Of a stretch of DNA of 64,000 nt, positions 21,136-31,518 are shown piece by piece. Each line of letters opens with the position of its first letter. The first letter of the stretch is position 1. The translations under genes were made by a program, and so were the position numbers. Below the pieces are notes generated by a model that was given only the letters and a program-made list of their open reading frames with translations, had not been told where the DNA came from and did no database searches. Source of the stretch: Diphasiastrum complanatum (Eukaryota; Streptophyta; Lycopodiopsida; Lycopodiales; Lycopodiaceae); contig CM055096.1 in the NCBI GenBank assembly GCA_029204225.1, positions 63,066,240 through 63,130,239 on the forward strand, given 5' to 3'.

Positions 21136-22234
21136 CATCACCACCATCCAAAGTAGGATCCTTCTCATCAACACCAAGAATGTTAGATCCATCCACTCTA
21201 CATAGCATGTGGACCCAAAGGTTCTTAGAAAGTTGACACTCGGCCTTCTCTTGAATAGCATCTCAAAAGGTGTCCTTCCATTCAAAATAGCATCGGACAC
21301 CTATTGCACAAGAAATTGGCACACAACAAAGCTTGATCCCAAAATGGTTTGTCAAGGTTAGCACTTAACGTCATAGCTTTAGCACTTTCACATAAAATCC
21401 TATTCTTCCTTTCAGCCACTCCATTTTTTTTTGGGGTCCTTGATGTTGTATACTCCCTCTTGATCCCATGCTCATCACAAAAAGCCTTGAACTTGTTAGA
21501 TATGTACTCACCACCATTGTCACCTCTCAAGCACTTGATCTTTGTGGAAAATTGGTTCTCCTTTGCATTCTTGAACTCGACAAAGACATCATACACTTCA
21601 TCCTTGCTCTTTAGTAGATAGACCCAACAAAATATACTAAAATCATCAATGAATGCTACATACATCTTAGCTCCACTATTACTAATTATAGTAAATCCAT
21701 GAATATCCGAATGTACAAGTTGAAAAGGCTTTGTAGATCTAGATATAGATCTAGTATAAGGTAGTCTATGTGATTTAGACAAAGCACAAGACTCACAAAC
21801 ATGCTTGACACTACTTAAGGAACTTGGAAGACCAATCACAACCTTCTTCCTTGCCATTACCTCCAATGACTTGAAGTTGAGGTGTCCCATCCTTTTGTGC
21901 CAAACCTCTTGAATAGAAATTTGCTCCCTTGCAGCACATCCAACTTGGTTAGCAATAACACAAACATCTAGTTTGAACAATTTCCATTGCCTTTTACCTT
22001 TTCCAATCAAGACATTCTTCCTTTTGATCAAACAAGCATCTCCATCAAACTCCACCTTGAGGCCCTTACTTAGCATTTGACTCACACTAAGCAAATTCTT
22101 GGCAATAGATGGAATAAACAAGACATCCTCCAAATGAACATTCCTATTCGTAGAGAGAGAAATAGAAATGTGCCAATCCCTTTGATTGCACACTCACCAT
22201 CATTGGCCGTGTAGATCACCCTCTTGTCATCTCC
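21136..22234 (-). pseudogene. Copia B1 integrase and pre-integrase
   Basis: Open from 22193 to 21282: DVLFIPSIAKNLLSVSQML, VWHKRMGHLNFKSLEVMARK and CESCALSKSHRLPY (HHCC), then the core with HSDIHGFTIISNSGAKMYV, CLRGDNGGEYISNKF and KKNGVAERKNRIL giving the D,D,E positions. A frameshift near 22200 separates it from protease/gag, and further frameshifts occur around 21280, so it is inactive. It is close to the B2 copy. Confidence 0.93.
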
Positions 22235-23066
22235 TTATGCCAACAAAGAAGTGAAGTACTCTTTGTGAAAGGTCATGTGTGAACTTGCTCCACTATCAAT
22301 CCACCAAGGATCTAGATCTCCATCATTAGCAAGCATACATGAAGACATCACAAAAGCATCATCATTTTCATCTTGAACATCCAAACCATCCTCATCAAGA
22401 GTTAGATTACCTTGTTTGTCTCCTTGATCTCTCTTCTTCTTGTAGCACTCACTTGCAAAGTGTCCTTTGATGCCACAATGGAACCACTTGAGCTTTGATC
22501 TATCCTTCTTTTTTCCACTTGAAGAAGCATCCACTTTATCTTGCCCTTTAGACCACTTACTTTTGGTTTTGCCCTTGAATTTGCCCTTTGTGAACATAGC
22601 ATCCTCTTGAAGTGTCGATGAAGATCCTCCTCTTGCTTGAAGTGTCGATGTAGATCCACCTCTTGCTTGAAGCCTATATTCCTCATTGATCAAGATCTCT
22701 TGAAGATCCATCAAACTTGGAAAAGTCTTTTGAATAGCAATACTTTGAACAATGTTAGCATGAGCATCCAATAAGCCATTAAGAATTACTTGAATAAGCT
22801 CTCCTTTTTTAATGCTTTCATCAATGCAAGCCAACTCATCATTCGATGCTTTCATTCTCAAAACAAAAGTACTTGGACTTTCTTTATTCTTTTTCAAACA
22901 AGAAAAGATTTGCCTTCTTAGAGTTAACACTCTAGAAGTAGACTTGGATTCATAAAGCTTCTTCAATGAATTCCAAGCTTCCAAAGATGATGTGCACTTA
23001 CCAACTTCCTTGAGAAGCTCATTGGTAACGTTCATCTTTATCATGTGTAGAGCCTTCGCGTAACAC
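22235..23066 (-). CDS. Copia B1 Gag and protease start (5'-truncated)
   Basis: Continuous minus-strand frame: MIKMNVTNELLKEVG, SLEAWNSLKKLYESKS and LRRQIFSCLKKNKESPS (UBN2-type gag), then FHCGIKGHFASECYKKK, a knuckle whose first Cys is Trp, and the protease site DPWWIDSGASSHMTF. A short repeat (LQARGGSTST, LQARGGSSST) is present here and single in B2. The homologous reading stops at about 23066, where gypsy-3 begins on the opposite strand; the gag N-terminus and 5' LTR are missing. Confidence 0.88.
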
Positions 23067-24737
23067 TTGGTTGAGATCCCCTGGGCAACACTCAGAGCTA
23101 TTAGGAGGGATAAGGAAGTTGAACTATTGAGCATATCTCTAAATGCTTTCAATGGATCCCATTCTAACAAAACCTTCCGTGTGCAAGCATTAATTAATGG
23201 AAGGAAAGTATTTTGTTTAATAGATAGTGGTAGTATGCATAACTTCTTTAATAGTAGGTCATTACGAAGTTGCGGTTTAGCATCTTTAGATCATTGTGAT
23301 AAGATGAGAGTCCAGATTGCCAATGGAGTAACTATTCCTTGTAATAACATCACCCCAGTGGTGAACTTGCAGAATGAGGATTATACTCTTAAAATGAGTT
23401 TCCATATTGTGGAGCTGGGTCCAATTGATGTTATACTAGGGGTGGAATGGCTTAAGACCTTAGGAAATGTGACAATCAACTTCGATCAAGGACTGATGAG
23501 CTTTAGACAAGGAGAACGCCAATTTGAACTACATAGCATTCAATCTACTCAACCATGTTCAACTTTGCAGCTGATTTCTATGGAGAAGGCTCAAAGGCTA
23601 TCTAGATCAATGTGAAAATGTTTGTGCTCAGGATCGAAGAAGTTGAGGGACAAGTTAAGGAAGTCAAAACAAAAGCATTGTCCCAGGTAAAACAAAGTGT
23701 GAAATATCCGAAGATTCGAAAGATCTTGAGTAAATTTTCTGATGTGTTTGTTGATCAGTTACTTAAAGGAGAACCTCCTACCAAATTTTTGGACCATCCC
23801 ATTGAATTGGAATTAGGAACAAAACCGGTTAATTTACCACCTTATCGACTATCAAAGGCCGAAAAAGAAGAAGTCCATAAATAGGTTCAGGACTTACTCT
23901 CACAAGAATTTAACATTTGAAGTAAGTCACCTTTTGCCTCTCCCGTGTTGGTGGTTAAGAAGAAAGATGGAACATTCAAGATGTGTATTGATTATCGAGC
24001 TCTCAACAAAGTGACCATCAAAAACAGATATCCAATCCCTAGGGTGGATGATTTGTTGGATGCTTTAAAGGGAGCCAACATCTTTTCGAAAATAGATCTA
24101 CGTTCAGATACCACCAGATTAAGGTCAAAGAAGAGGATCAGCATAAAATAGCTTTCCAAACTGACAGGGGACATTATTAATTCAAAGTTATGCCTTTCGG
24201 ATTGACTAATGCTCCTGCCACTTTTCAAGCTCTTATGAATTGAATTTTTGAACCTTATCTTTATTTGTTTGTGTTGGTATTCTTTGATGACATTCTGATA
24301 TATAGCAGGAACATGCAAGAGCATGCGAAACATTTGGATACAGTTTTAAGTATTCTTCAAAAATATAAGTTGTTTGCAAAGATAACTAAATGTGAATTCG
24401 TTCGATATGAGGTGGAATACTTGGAACACATTGTGTCCAAGGAGGGAATCAAGGTGGACCAGAAGAAGATTGAGGCAATCAAGAATTGAAATTCACCTAA
24501 CAGCGTCAAAGAATTGACAGGATTCTTGGTTTAGCATCCTATTATAGGAGATTCATCTAGGACTTCTCAAAAGTGGCAGCACCGCTTACCCATTTTTTGA
24601 AAAAGGATAAGTTTGAATGGAATGAGAGAACTCAGATGGCTTTCGAAGCTCTTAAGAAATGGTTGGTAACGGCCCCTCTACTAGTGCAACCCAACTTCAA
24701 CTTACCGTGGCAATTGGGAGCTATTTTGAGTCAATCA
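23062..24737 (+). mobile_element. Gypsy-3 fragment: protease and reverse transcriptase
   Basis: A plus-strand Ty3/gypsy pol fragment without LTRs. The frame 23067-23615 is a retropepsin: KVFCLIDSGSMHNFF with intact DSG, then GPIDVILGVEWLKTLG. Then [68 protein letters not shown] and VFFDDILIYSRNMQEH form the RT (23850-24320), interrupted by TAG, TGA and indels. It ends in the RNase H start (WNERTQMAFEALKKW, GAILSQ). Both edges are abrupt: copia B1 on the left, element-E-like sequence on the right. Confidence 0.9.
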
Positions 24738-25135
24738 GAACCCCTCGAGGACTCATGCGGATGTTGTTGTAGAAATGTGTGGATCTGGTCCTCGATGGTG
24801 ATCGGCTCTTGAAATAATGGCCTGGCCATTGAGGTTGATGGACCTGTGTCCGTGGCTTGAGGTTTGGTAAGTTCTTCAACATCTGTCCCGTGATCCAATC
24901 CTATATCAAATTCTCCTTGATCTTGTTGCTGAGGCGAGAACTGAGGCATTATTGGAACTAGAATCTGGGGGAGCTGAGCGGCCACCTTTTCGTAGTCTTT
25001 GATTATTGCCTTGGCCTTGACCAACTCAATCGATGCTGTTTGTTTGAACTTATTAAACCGAAATCAGCTAGTGAGGCACGATAAGTTTCGACTTTCTTAA
25101 ACAACTAATTGATCTCCTCTAGGGAGACATCCGAG
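24737..25135 (-). pseudogene. Fragment of element-E accessory (coiled-coil) ORF, copy 1
   Basis: Minus-strand frame with ELVKAKAIIKDYEK-like, LVPIMPQFSPQQQDQGEF, RPLFQEPITIEDQI and FLQQHPHESSRG parallels 31680-32070. Similarity stops at about 24737, next to the gypsy-3 truncation. It is part of the non-pol ORF of family E (function unknown). Confidence 0.75.
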
Positions 25136-25184
25136 TCATTACATTTGCCAAAACACAAGACACGAGCATACTATTTTCCGTTCG

Positions 25185-25628
25185 CTAAATGTTCAATGAC
25201 ATATATGCAAAACACAAAGTCATCTTGTCATTCATACATATAGCAATATCAGCACCAGGATGAAGTAAATATACCTCAGTACTGGCTATCAGATCGCGCT
25301 CAGTGGAAGAGGGGTCTCGTAGCTGCATATTGGCATCCCGTTGATCTTCCAAATGGGTTTGTGAGGCCATTTTTCTCATTATCCTTAGACCTTTCTTCCA
25401 CGGATGGATGTGATTGTGAGGCTTATTGGCGCGCTGACATACATCTGGGGAGATAAAGCATGCCCTTTTTCTATAGCAGTAGAGCGCAGGGGAGACAAGA
25501 GCTGTGCCTAGGCTGTAGCTGGTGTGCGACCCTGTATGATCCCTCCATTTGCGACTTGTGGAGATCCTCCAATGCACAATGGTCACGACCCAGCCAACGT
25601 TCCTCAAGTAATCCGAACTGCTGATCAA
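25185..25628 (-). CDS. Unidentified 147-codon ORF
   Basis: Open minus-strand frame with a basic, charged C-terminal half (for example KKGLRIMRKMASQTHLEDQR). It is upstream of, and in the same orientation as, the E-like accessory fragment, so it may belong to that element. I recognise no family, and it may be a chance ORF. Confidence 0.25.
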   Translation of the reverse strand: MISSSDYLRNVGWVVTIVHWRISTSRKWRDHTGSHTSYSLGTALVSPALYCYRKRACFISPDVCQRANKPHNHIHPWKKGLRIMRKMASQTHLEDQRDANMQLRDPSSTERDLIASTEVYLLHPGADIAICMNDKMTLCFAYMSLNI

Positions 25629-26590
25629 TCGTTGACAAATGAATTCATTCCTTGGGTTGGCTCAGCCTAAGACCAGATTCCAGAGATGGTGAGCCGCACT
25701 TCTGGATGGCTTCTTCACACAAATCTTAACGTTGGAGATGCGCAGCAGACCTCCAATGCTCAGTTTCAACATTTAGTTGTTCTTACTACACTGTGGCGAG
25801 CTAGAACCCGAGCTACAGAAGCTCGTTGTTCTGTAGAGGTGTGATTGAGCAGTAAATCATGTAGGGCATTAGATCGGATGTGAGGCCAGTGTGAGGCCAG
25901 GCCCTTTTCATTCTATTTTTTACTTCTTTTGAACACTGCTGGCAGGATCTAGACATAATTGATTGGCTGCAGATTAAGACTGAGATTCATCTTTCCCAGC
26001 TTCAATTGATGTTCAACAACCTCCTACCATCCAATTTCATGAAAAAACAACTAGGCAGAGAAGTGCAAGCAAATTTATGAACGGCTTTTGTACACTTGTC
26101 ATGCAGATCAAATTGATATTTACAGGCTCAAAACTTGTTAGCTGATGTCATGCCCCTGACGTGTCGATGCAGTGTCTCATCACCCAAAAAGGGTTTCCAA
26201 CAGAGATGAAGTTGAGAGCCGAGTCTGAGAGCACGAGAATTATTAGTGCTAGGCTACATGAATATTCATGGTAATTCCCGAAAGATGGAAAGCCATGTGG
26301 GAGCTAGTAATCTAGACTCTCTCCACTTTGAGTTATATTTTTAATTAAGAGGCCTTCTATTATCTAGTAAGAGGTGGAACTCAAATCACTATAGTTTGGG
26401 ATTCACTCAATTGCAAGAGGTGGACTCTAAATTATGATACAATTGAGTTCTACAACTCGTGGGTATAGATAGAGACCTCCACCATGAGTTTCATAGCATG
26501 TGTTTGATATTAAAATGTTGTTGCTTTGTTAATTGAAGATTCTACTACTTGCATTTCCTTCCATGCTCCATCTTCATGCATATAGTTTGG
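25629..26590. other. Unassigned region
   Basis: Long plus-strand stretches are nearly open (for example GWLLHTNLNVGDAQQTSN and LTTLWRARTRATEARC near 25710-25830), but no family is recognisable. A pair of related boxes (AGGTGGAACTCAAATCACTA, AGGTGGACTCTAAATTATGA) near 26365-26440 hints at a repeat. No gene is called. Confidence 0.4.
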
Positions 26591-26905
26591 GTACTGATTG
26601 TCAGAAATGGTGAACTCCTGCAACTTTGTCGCAGCACGAACAAGACATGAAGGTCGAATGAGAACAATTCGCGATAGTCGAACGAGAACGATTTGCGACA
26701 GTCAACGTGTCTTTGACTCGAAGCACGAACGATTCAATCGCGAATCGCAAACACACCTCCAGGACCGCAAACCGCAAAAGGGACGCGAAACAAAAACTAC
26801 GAAAAGAAACGAAAAGAACGGAAGCAAACGGAAGATTACGAATCAGACGAAGAAAAATCTTTCGCATTGCTAGCTAACAGCTCAATGGGCTTCACGCTCA
26901 GCTGA
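26591..26905 (+). pseudogene. Copia-like gag linker remnant
   Basis: Two overlapping frames are highly basic/acidic and repetitive (RTIRDSRTRTICDSQ; DYESDEEKSFALLANSS). The charged run followed by an SDEE...ALLANS ending is typical of the region after a copia gag knuckle. Base use (CGAACGA-type repeats) resembles the element D internal region at 35270-35420. A fragment only. Confidence 0.35.
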
Positions 26906-27487
26906 AATGAGTAGCAACGCCGGAGACTAACTAAGTATTTGATCAGCGTTAACTAGTCATGTGATTCGACGTTTAGCTGGCAGTGATCGCAGGAAGAAGA
27001 TTGTTGATTCGAGGACTTCGTCTTCTCAAATCTTGGCTTGTTCTTGAGGGAAAGAGAGAGAGAACCGATCGAGAGAAAGAGAGAGCACGCACTCTCTAGG
27101 GGGAGAAAAATTTGAAATTGTGTGTGTGCGTGTGCCCAAAAAAAAAATGGCTTCTATGTGTTATTTTTTTCACACGCATAGGACTTTTCAATCATTTTTT
27201 AGCTTTTCGCTTTGTAAAATGGGTGACATTTTTCGTGGGCACGGCGTGACATTTTGGTGGCACAGCGTGACAGTAGGCAAGACATTAGGTGTGACAGTAG
27301 GCCATAGGCATGGCGACATTCTCTCTCTAAAATAACTTTAATATAATATAATAGTAATGTACTAAGTGAAGTCGATGAGAGTTCAACCAATAATAAGCAT
27401 TCTAATGTGATCATACTTTGATTCAAATCTTAACAAGTTAGCTGGCATTAAAGGCTAGGCTTTTAGAAAAAAAATTCTTTATTAGAA
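26906..27487. other. Spacer with GA-rich tract
   Basis: Contains AGAGAGAGAGA/GAGAAAGAGAGAG near 27050-27090 and a patch of repeated GTGACA words at 27225-27300. No gene seen. Confidence 0.5.
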
Positions 27488-27650
27488 AATCTAGATATGG
27501 ATGGCCAAGATCATAATATACAGAGCAGTACATAGTCATGTTTATGTCTCTTGTTAGGGCATGTGGCAATATGGTGATTACCTTTGCAACCATAGCATTT
27601 GATACGGGGTCAACCTGACACTTTTTGGCCATGATGGCCAATTTCTACCT
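27488..27650 (-). pseudogene. Retroelement Gag zinc-knuckle remnant
   Basis: On the minus strand near 27545-27600 the sequence encodes CYGCKGNHHIATC, a complete CX2CX4HX4C knuckle, followed by PNKRHKHDY. An upstream stop and the short flanking similarity show a decayed fragment, adjacent to the truncated E LTR. Confidence 0.6.
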
Positions 27651-27687
27651 TCCTAACTATTTAAATTTGAATTTTAGAGGGAACCAA

Positions 27688-27904
27688 CTTGAAAATTGGT
27701 GGGAACTCCTTTTTTTAACTAACTTGACTTATAGGCCCTACGACATTAAAAGTCCCACAAAAAGGCCTTAAGTCCTTTTATTAACTTGTAACTAATCAAA
27801 TAACTTTGTGATCATCGGGTCGGACTTATACACGCAGGGTGCCAAATCTCTCTCACTTATTAACTAGGGTTAGGGTTGCCTCGATATCCGCAAACCCTCC
27901 AACA
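27688..27904 (-). repeat. Element E 3' LTR fragment with polypurine tract
   Basis: 217 bp closely matching 41988-42204 in the same orientation. On the minus strand it begins TGTTGGAGGGTTTGCG and is preceded by GGTGGGGGATAC (27905-27916), a good polypurine tract. Similarity ends at about 27688, so the distal LTR is missing. The motif CTAGGGTTAGGGTT inside is part of the LTR, not a telomere array. Confidence 0.85.
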
Positions 27905-28173
27905 GTATCCCCCACCAAAATTGGTGGCGGTCCCATGACACCTCGCGAGATTATTTATTTGGGGCTTTGGTTGGCCTCTCTTCGCACCTTGATCAGGTAC
28001 TGCACTTTCTCCATGAATTCCAGACGTTCCGTGTTGAAATCGGACTTGTGCGAAAGAAAGCACTTATTCGCACCGGTAATCCATTTTGACGTTGTTCATG
28101 CTGTGAATCTGGACTCCCACGAACCACCCAACATCTTGGCTTTCCATTTATTTCGTTGCGGCATTGGTACATA
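27905..28173 (-). pseudogene. Element E 3' end of accessory ORF
   Basis: The minus-strand frame with CFLSHKSDFNTERLEFMEK and VQYLIKVRREANQSPK ends at a TAA about 35 bp before the polypurine tract. When gypsy-4 is mentally excised with one target copy, this stretch continues from the accessory ORF at 31524. Confidence 0.6.
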
Positions 28174-28178
28174 ATATG

Positions 28179-28677
28179 TGTCATGCCCATGACTGGTCTC
28201 GGGTAGCGTATCTACGCTAGGGACCGGTAGACCGACAACCCGTAAGTTGATTGTGACTATAAGGGAATTGGGGCCCTTATGTGTACATGGTCATAATTAA
28301 TGGTTGTAGGCCTAAACGCGTGATGGTGGATTGGTATGGGTCTATCAGTGAGTCATTGGAAAACTGGATGACGTGGCCCACATAGGCTGCAGAGGTGTCT
28401 AGTGAGGTGTCACAGTGCACTACTAGTGGTGCATGGGCCTTGGAGGGTATAAGTATACCTATTGGGCTCTCACTAGTGTATGCTTGATAGCATGACCGGT
28501 GGCAGGATGTTGCTGGTGTGATGCCTCATTCCTCTCTGAGTGATTGATCCATAGCTTGGGGGCTAGATCTGTTCGATCTAGGTTTGGTTGGGTTGGTTTG
28601 TCCACCATCAGATTCTCTTGTGTGTTGCTAAGTGATTGGCATACTTAAAATAGGATCCTTGGATTGAGGACTTTATA
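28179..28677 (+). repeat. Gypsy-4 5' LTR
   Basis: 499 bp, start TGTCATGCCCATGACTGG, matching 31029-31518 with scattered substitutions. A short direct repeat (TTGGACTTTATATT) follows its end. Confidence 0.92.
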
Positions 28678-31028
28678 TTGGACTTTATATTGCATCTGTC
28701 AAAGATTTCAGGAGGAATTTGTTATAGATGACGAACCTGTTTTATAAATAAAAAATGATAGGATATTCAGATGTTACAGAAATCCTTTATGGATTATAGT
28801 AGATTTCTGGTTTGAAGACTTAAAGGGGAGAAAAATTTAGAAAGTGCTCTTGTGATAGGAAAGTGGCTGATTACAAGTCCGATTGATTTGTGTCAGAACT
28901 TGGTAATTCTATTGCTAGATGGAGGTTTGTTGAAACATATTCCTGGCTTGAAGCAGTCAACATGATCTTAGTGAGGACTGAGATTCGTGGGTTGATGCAA
29001 GGAAAGAAATCCATGCTAACAATATATGTTTTTGAGTTAATCTCGGATTGAGATTTTTGGATGTGAAATAGCACTCTTTGAGTATTATTCTCTCTTAGAG
29101 GATAACCAAGTTACAGGATTCTCGGTTATGAAAGTGTTGTGTACAGATCTGGAGATATCTGTAGAGATATGCCATGTAGTGTGAATCTTTGTGGGATCAT
29201 TAAAACCTTTTGTACAAACTTTTAATCATGTGGATCTACAAAGTATTCCATGAACTAAGTTTATTTGCATGCATAAACTAGTTGTTGGTGATTGATGAGA
29301 ATTGTGTTTGAGACAATTTCTCGCTGGGTTATAGTAATTTCTCATTGAGAATTGCTTATTGACCTAGAATTGTTTTAGAATCAGATTAAATGTGGTGTTT
29401 TGGTACCACACCAAGACATTTAAATATTTTCTAAATCTGATACAACTAACTGTGTCAGAAGCGCTACTTCTGAGTTAGTTATTGGAAATCAACAGTATAA
29501 TTTTAATTATGGATATCATTGTTGAGATGTATTGCTTATAAGTCACAACGTCTATGAGTCATTTTGGATTCGTTTATAGATGTGTGTGCATAGAATACAC
29601 GAAAACTTTTTTTTAATGAGGTTCCGGTAAATCTTAAGTTATTCTAGATTACAACTTAAGAGGAAAATCTAGACGTATTCTAGATTGGACCCTAACTTTG
29701 GAATGACAATTTGTGCCATGTCTAAAGTAAGGGCATTTTTTTAGATTACAATCCTTATATTGGCACCATGTGTGAGTTGTAAAAGTCCGAAACTTTCCAG
29801 ATGGAAAGGACTTTGTGAACATCTCATGTGTCTTTTAAGAATTGTAGTACACTCTTATGATATGGTATGGTCTCGAAAATTTGGAGAGTTGGGATTGGTG
29901 CATCATAACTCAGATTCTAGGAAGTACCTAATCCATAGGAGAGGATAGTATTCATATCCCGGATGAATAAACAGGTTAGTGGAATTTTGGTACGACTAAT
30001 CACCTTACCAAATCGACTATGTTTATTCGAGTATAGACCAAGAAGTTATAGAGTGTCTGTATAGGCTTTGCGGATTACCAAAGTGACATTATGAACATTC
30101 GCGATTCGAAGTTCACGGATCGCTTTTGGTGGCCGTATTTGTTAAACTAGAGATGACTCTGAACTTAAATTTCTTCTAATCATTGGTAGTTGCCTTCTTT
30201 TATTGAGTATAGGACGAGAATCCGATGAGTTATAATTGACAAATTAGATCATATTCTAGTTATACTTTATTGTTTAAAAGAAAGAATTACTTGGGTGAAC
30301 AGAAGATCAGTTAAGATATGTATTTATATTTTTTTAACAATCTCCTCGGAGAGGAAGTTATCCTTGATGGAGATTGAGCTATAGTAAGCATTTGGCTACC
30401 GGTTATAGCCCGTGCGTGCTTACGTATAGTTTTTAACCTATATCACCCATTGCAGTAGAGACTTGGGCATTCAAAGTTCAAAGAATAGCAGATTTCCTAC
30501 ATGATATGTAGGAAATGCTACGGATTACACATGAGAGTGTCTAGTGTACCCAGGATAGGGACCGAGGGACTTCCAAGTGGGGGGTTTGGTATTTTTTGAG
30601 AATCTCGATGGATTCAAGTGTAATGCGTACCGGCTAGCATTACTAATCGTCCCCTAGATATAGAGGACTGTTTGAGATCCTGAAAAATATTAGATCCTTA
30701 ACTTACCAATTGGAACTCCTGCATGGATCTCAAGTGCATCCCGTATTTCAAGTAAGCCGTCTCAGAAAGAGTCTACGTAAAGGAGAGCATCTTGGATCTG
30801 GAGATCGATTGGTCTTGTTGGATGAATCATCGAGTGTGTCTCCACTTGAACCCGAAAAGATCTTGGAAACAAGAACTAAACGATTGAGAAATCGTATAGT
30901 TACCAAGCATCTGGTTTGATGGAAGGGATATATGGACGATGACGATTCCTGGGAATAGGAAGGAAGCTTAAGGAGGATCTTTCCCAGTTTTAAGTTCTGA
31001 GGACAAAACTTGAATAAGGGGGGAAGTA
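28678..31028 (+). pseudogene. Gypsy-4 internal region: integrase end and chromodomain remnants
   Basis: Most of 28.7-30.3 kb gives only scattered pol-like words. From 30395 the C-terminal integrase region is readable: ATGYSPCVLTYSF, FKVQRIADFLHDM, EMLRITHESV and RYRGLFEILKN, then the open frame 30710-30919 with SQVHPVFQVSRLRKSL, PEKILETRTKRLRNRI and a chromodomain-like WKGYMDDDDSWE after a TGA. A purine tract (31015-31026) precedes the 3' LTR. Same family layout as gypsy-2. Confidence 0.8.
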
Positions 31029-31518
31029 TGTCATGCCCATGACTGGTCTCGGGTAGCATATCTACGTTAGGGACTGGTAGACCGACAACCCGTAAGTTAA
31101 TTGTGACTATAAGGGAATTGGGGCCCTTATGTGTACATGGTCATAATTAATGGTTGTATGTCTAAACTCTTGATGGTGGATTGGTATGGGTCTATCAGTG
31201 AGTCATTGGAGAACTGGATGACGTGGCCCAGATAGGCTGCTAAGGTGCCCAATGAGGTGTCACAGTGCACTACTAGTGGTGCATGGGCCTTGGAGGGTAT
31301 AAGTATACCTATTGGGCACTCACTAGTGTATGCTTGATAGCATGACCGGTGGCAGGATGCTGCTGGTGTGATGCCTCATTCCTCTCTGAGTGATTGTTCC
31401 ATAGCTTGGCCATTCGATCTAGGTTTGGTTGGGTTGGCTTGTCTACCATCAGGTTCCCTTGTGTGTTGCTAAGTGATTGGCATGCTTAGAATAGGATCCT
31501 TGGATTGAGGACTTTATA
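31029..31518 (+). repeat. Gypsy-4 3' LTR
   Basis: 490 bp matching the 5' LTR. It ends GACTTTATA directly before the ATATG duplication. Confidence 0.92.

Larger units (their letters stand above)
28179..31518 (+). mobile_element. Gypsy-4: Ty3/gypsy chromovirus with perfect target duplication
   Basis: LTRs at 28179-28677 and 31029-31518 begin TGTCATGCCC. ATATG flanks both sides (28174-28178, 31519-31523). The element sits within the element-E accessory ORF. Its interior is heavily decayed and about 2.35 kb long, too short for a full gag-pol. No clear tRNA-Met primer site follows the 5' LTR, so the leader is rearranged. Confidence 0.93.

Noticed and set aside
23067-23170. Extension of copia B1 gag upstream to 23170 on the minus strand
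   Set aside because: The extra ~35 residues overlap the gypsy-3 protease frame on the plus strand and do not resemble gag, so they are a shadow reading.
27845-27885. Telomere-like CTAGGGTTAGGGTT
   Set aside because: Only about two units, inside an LTR, and repeated identically in the second LTR copy at about 42162-42177.
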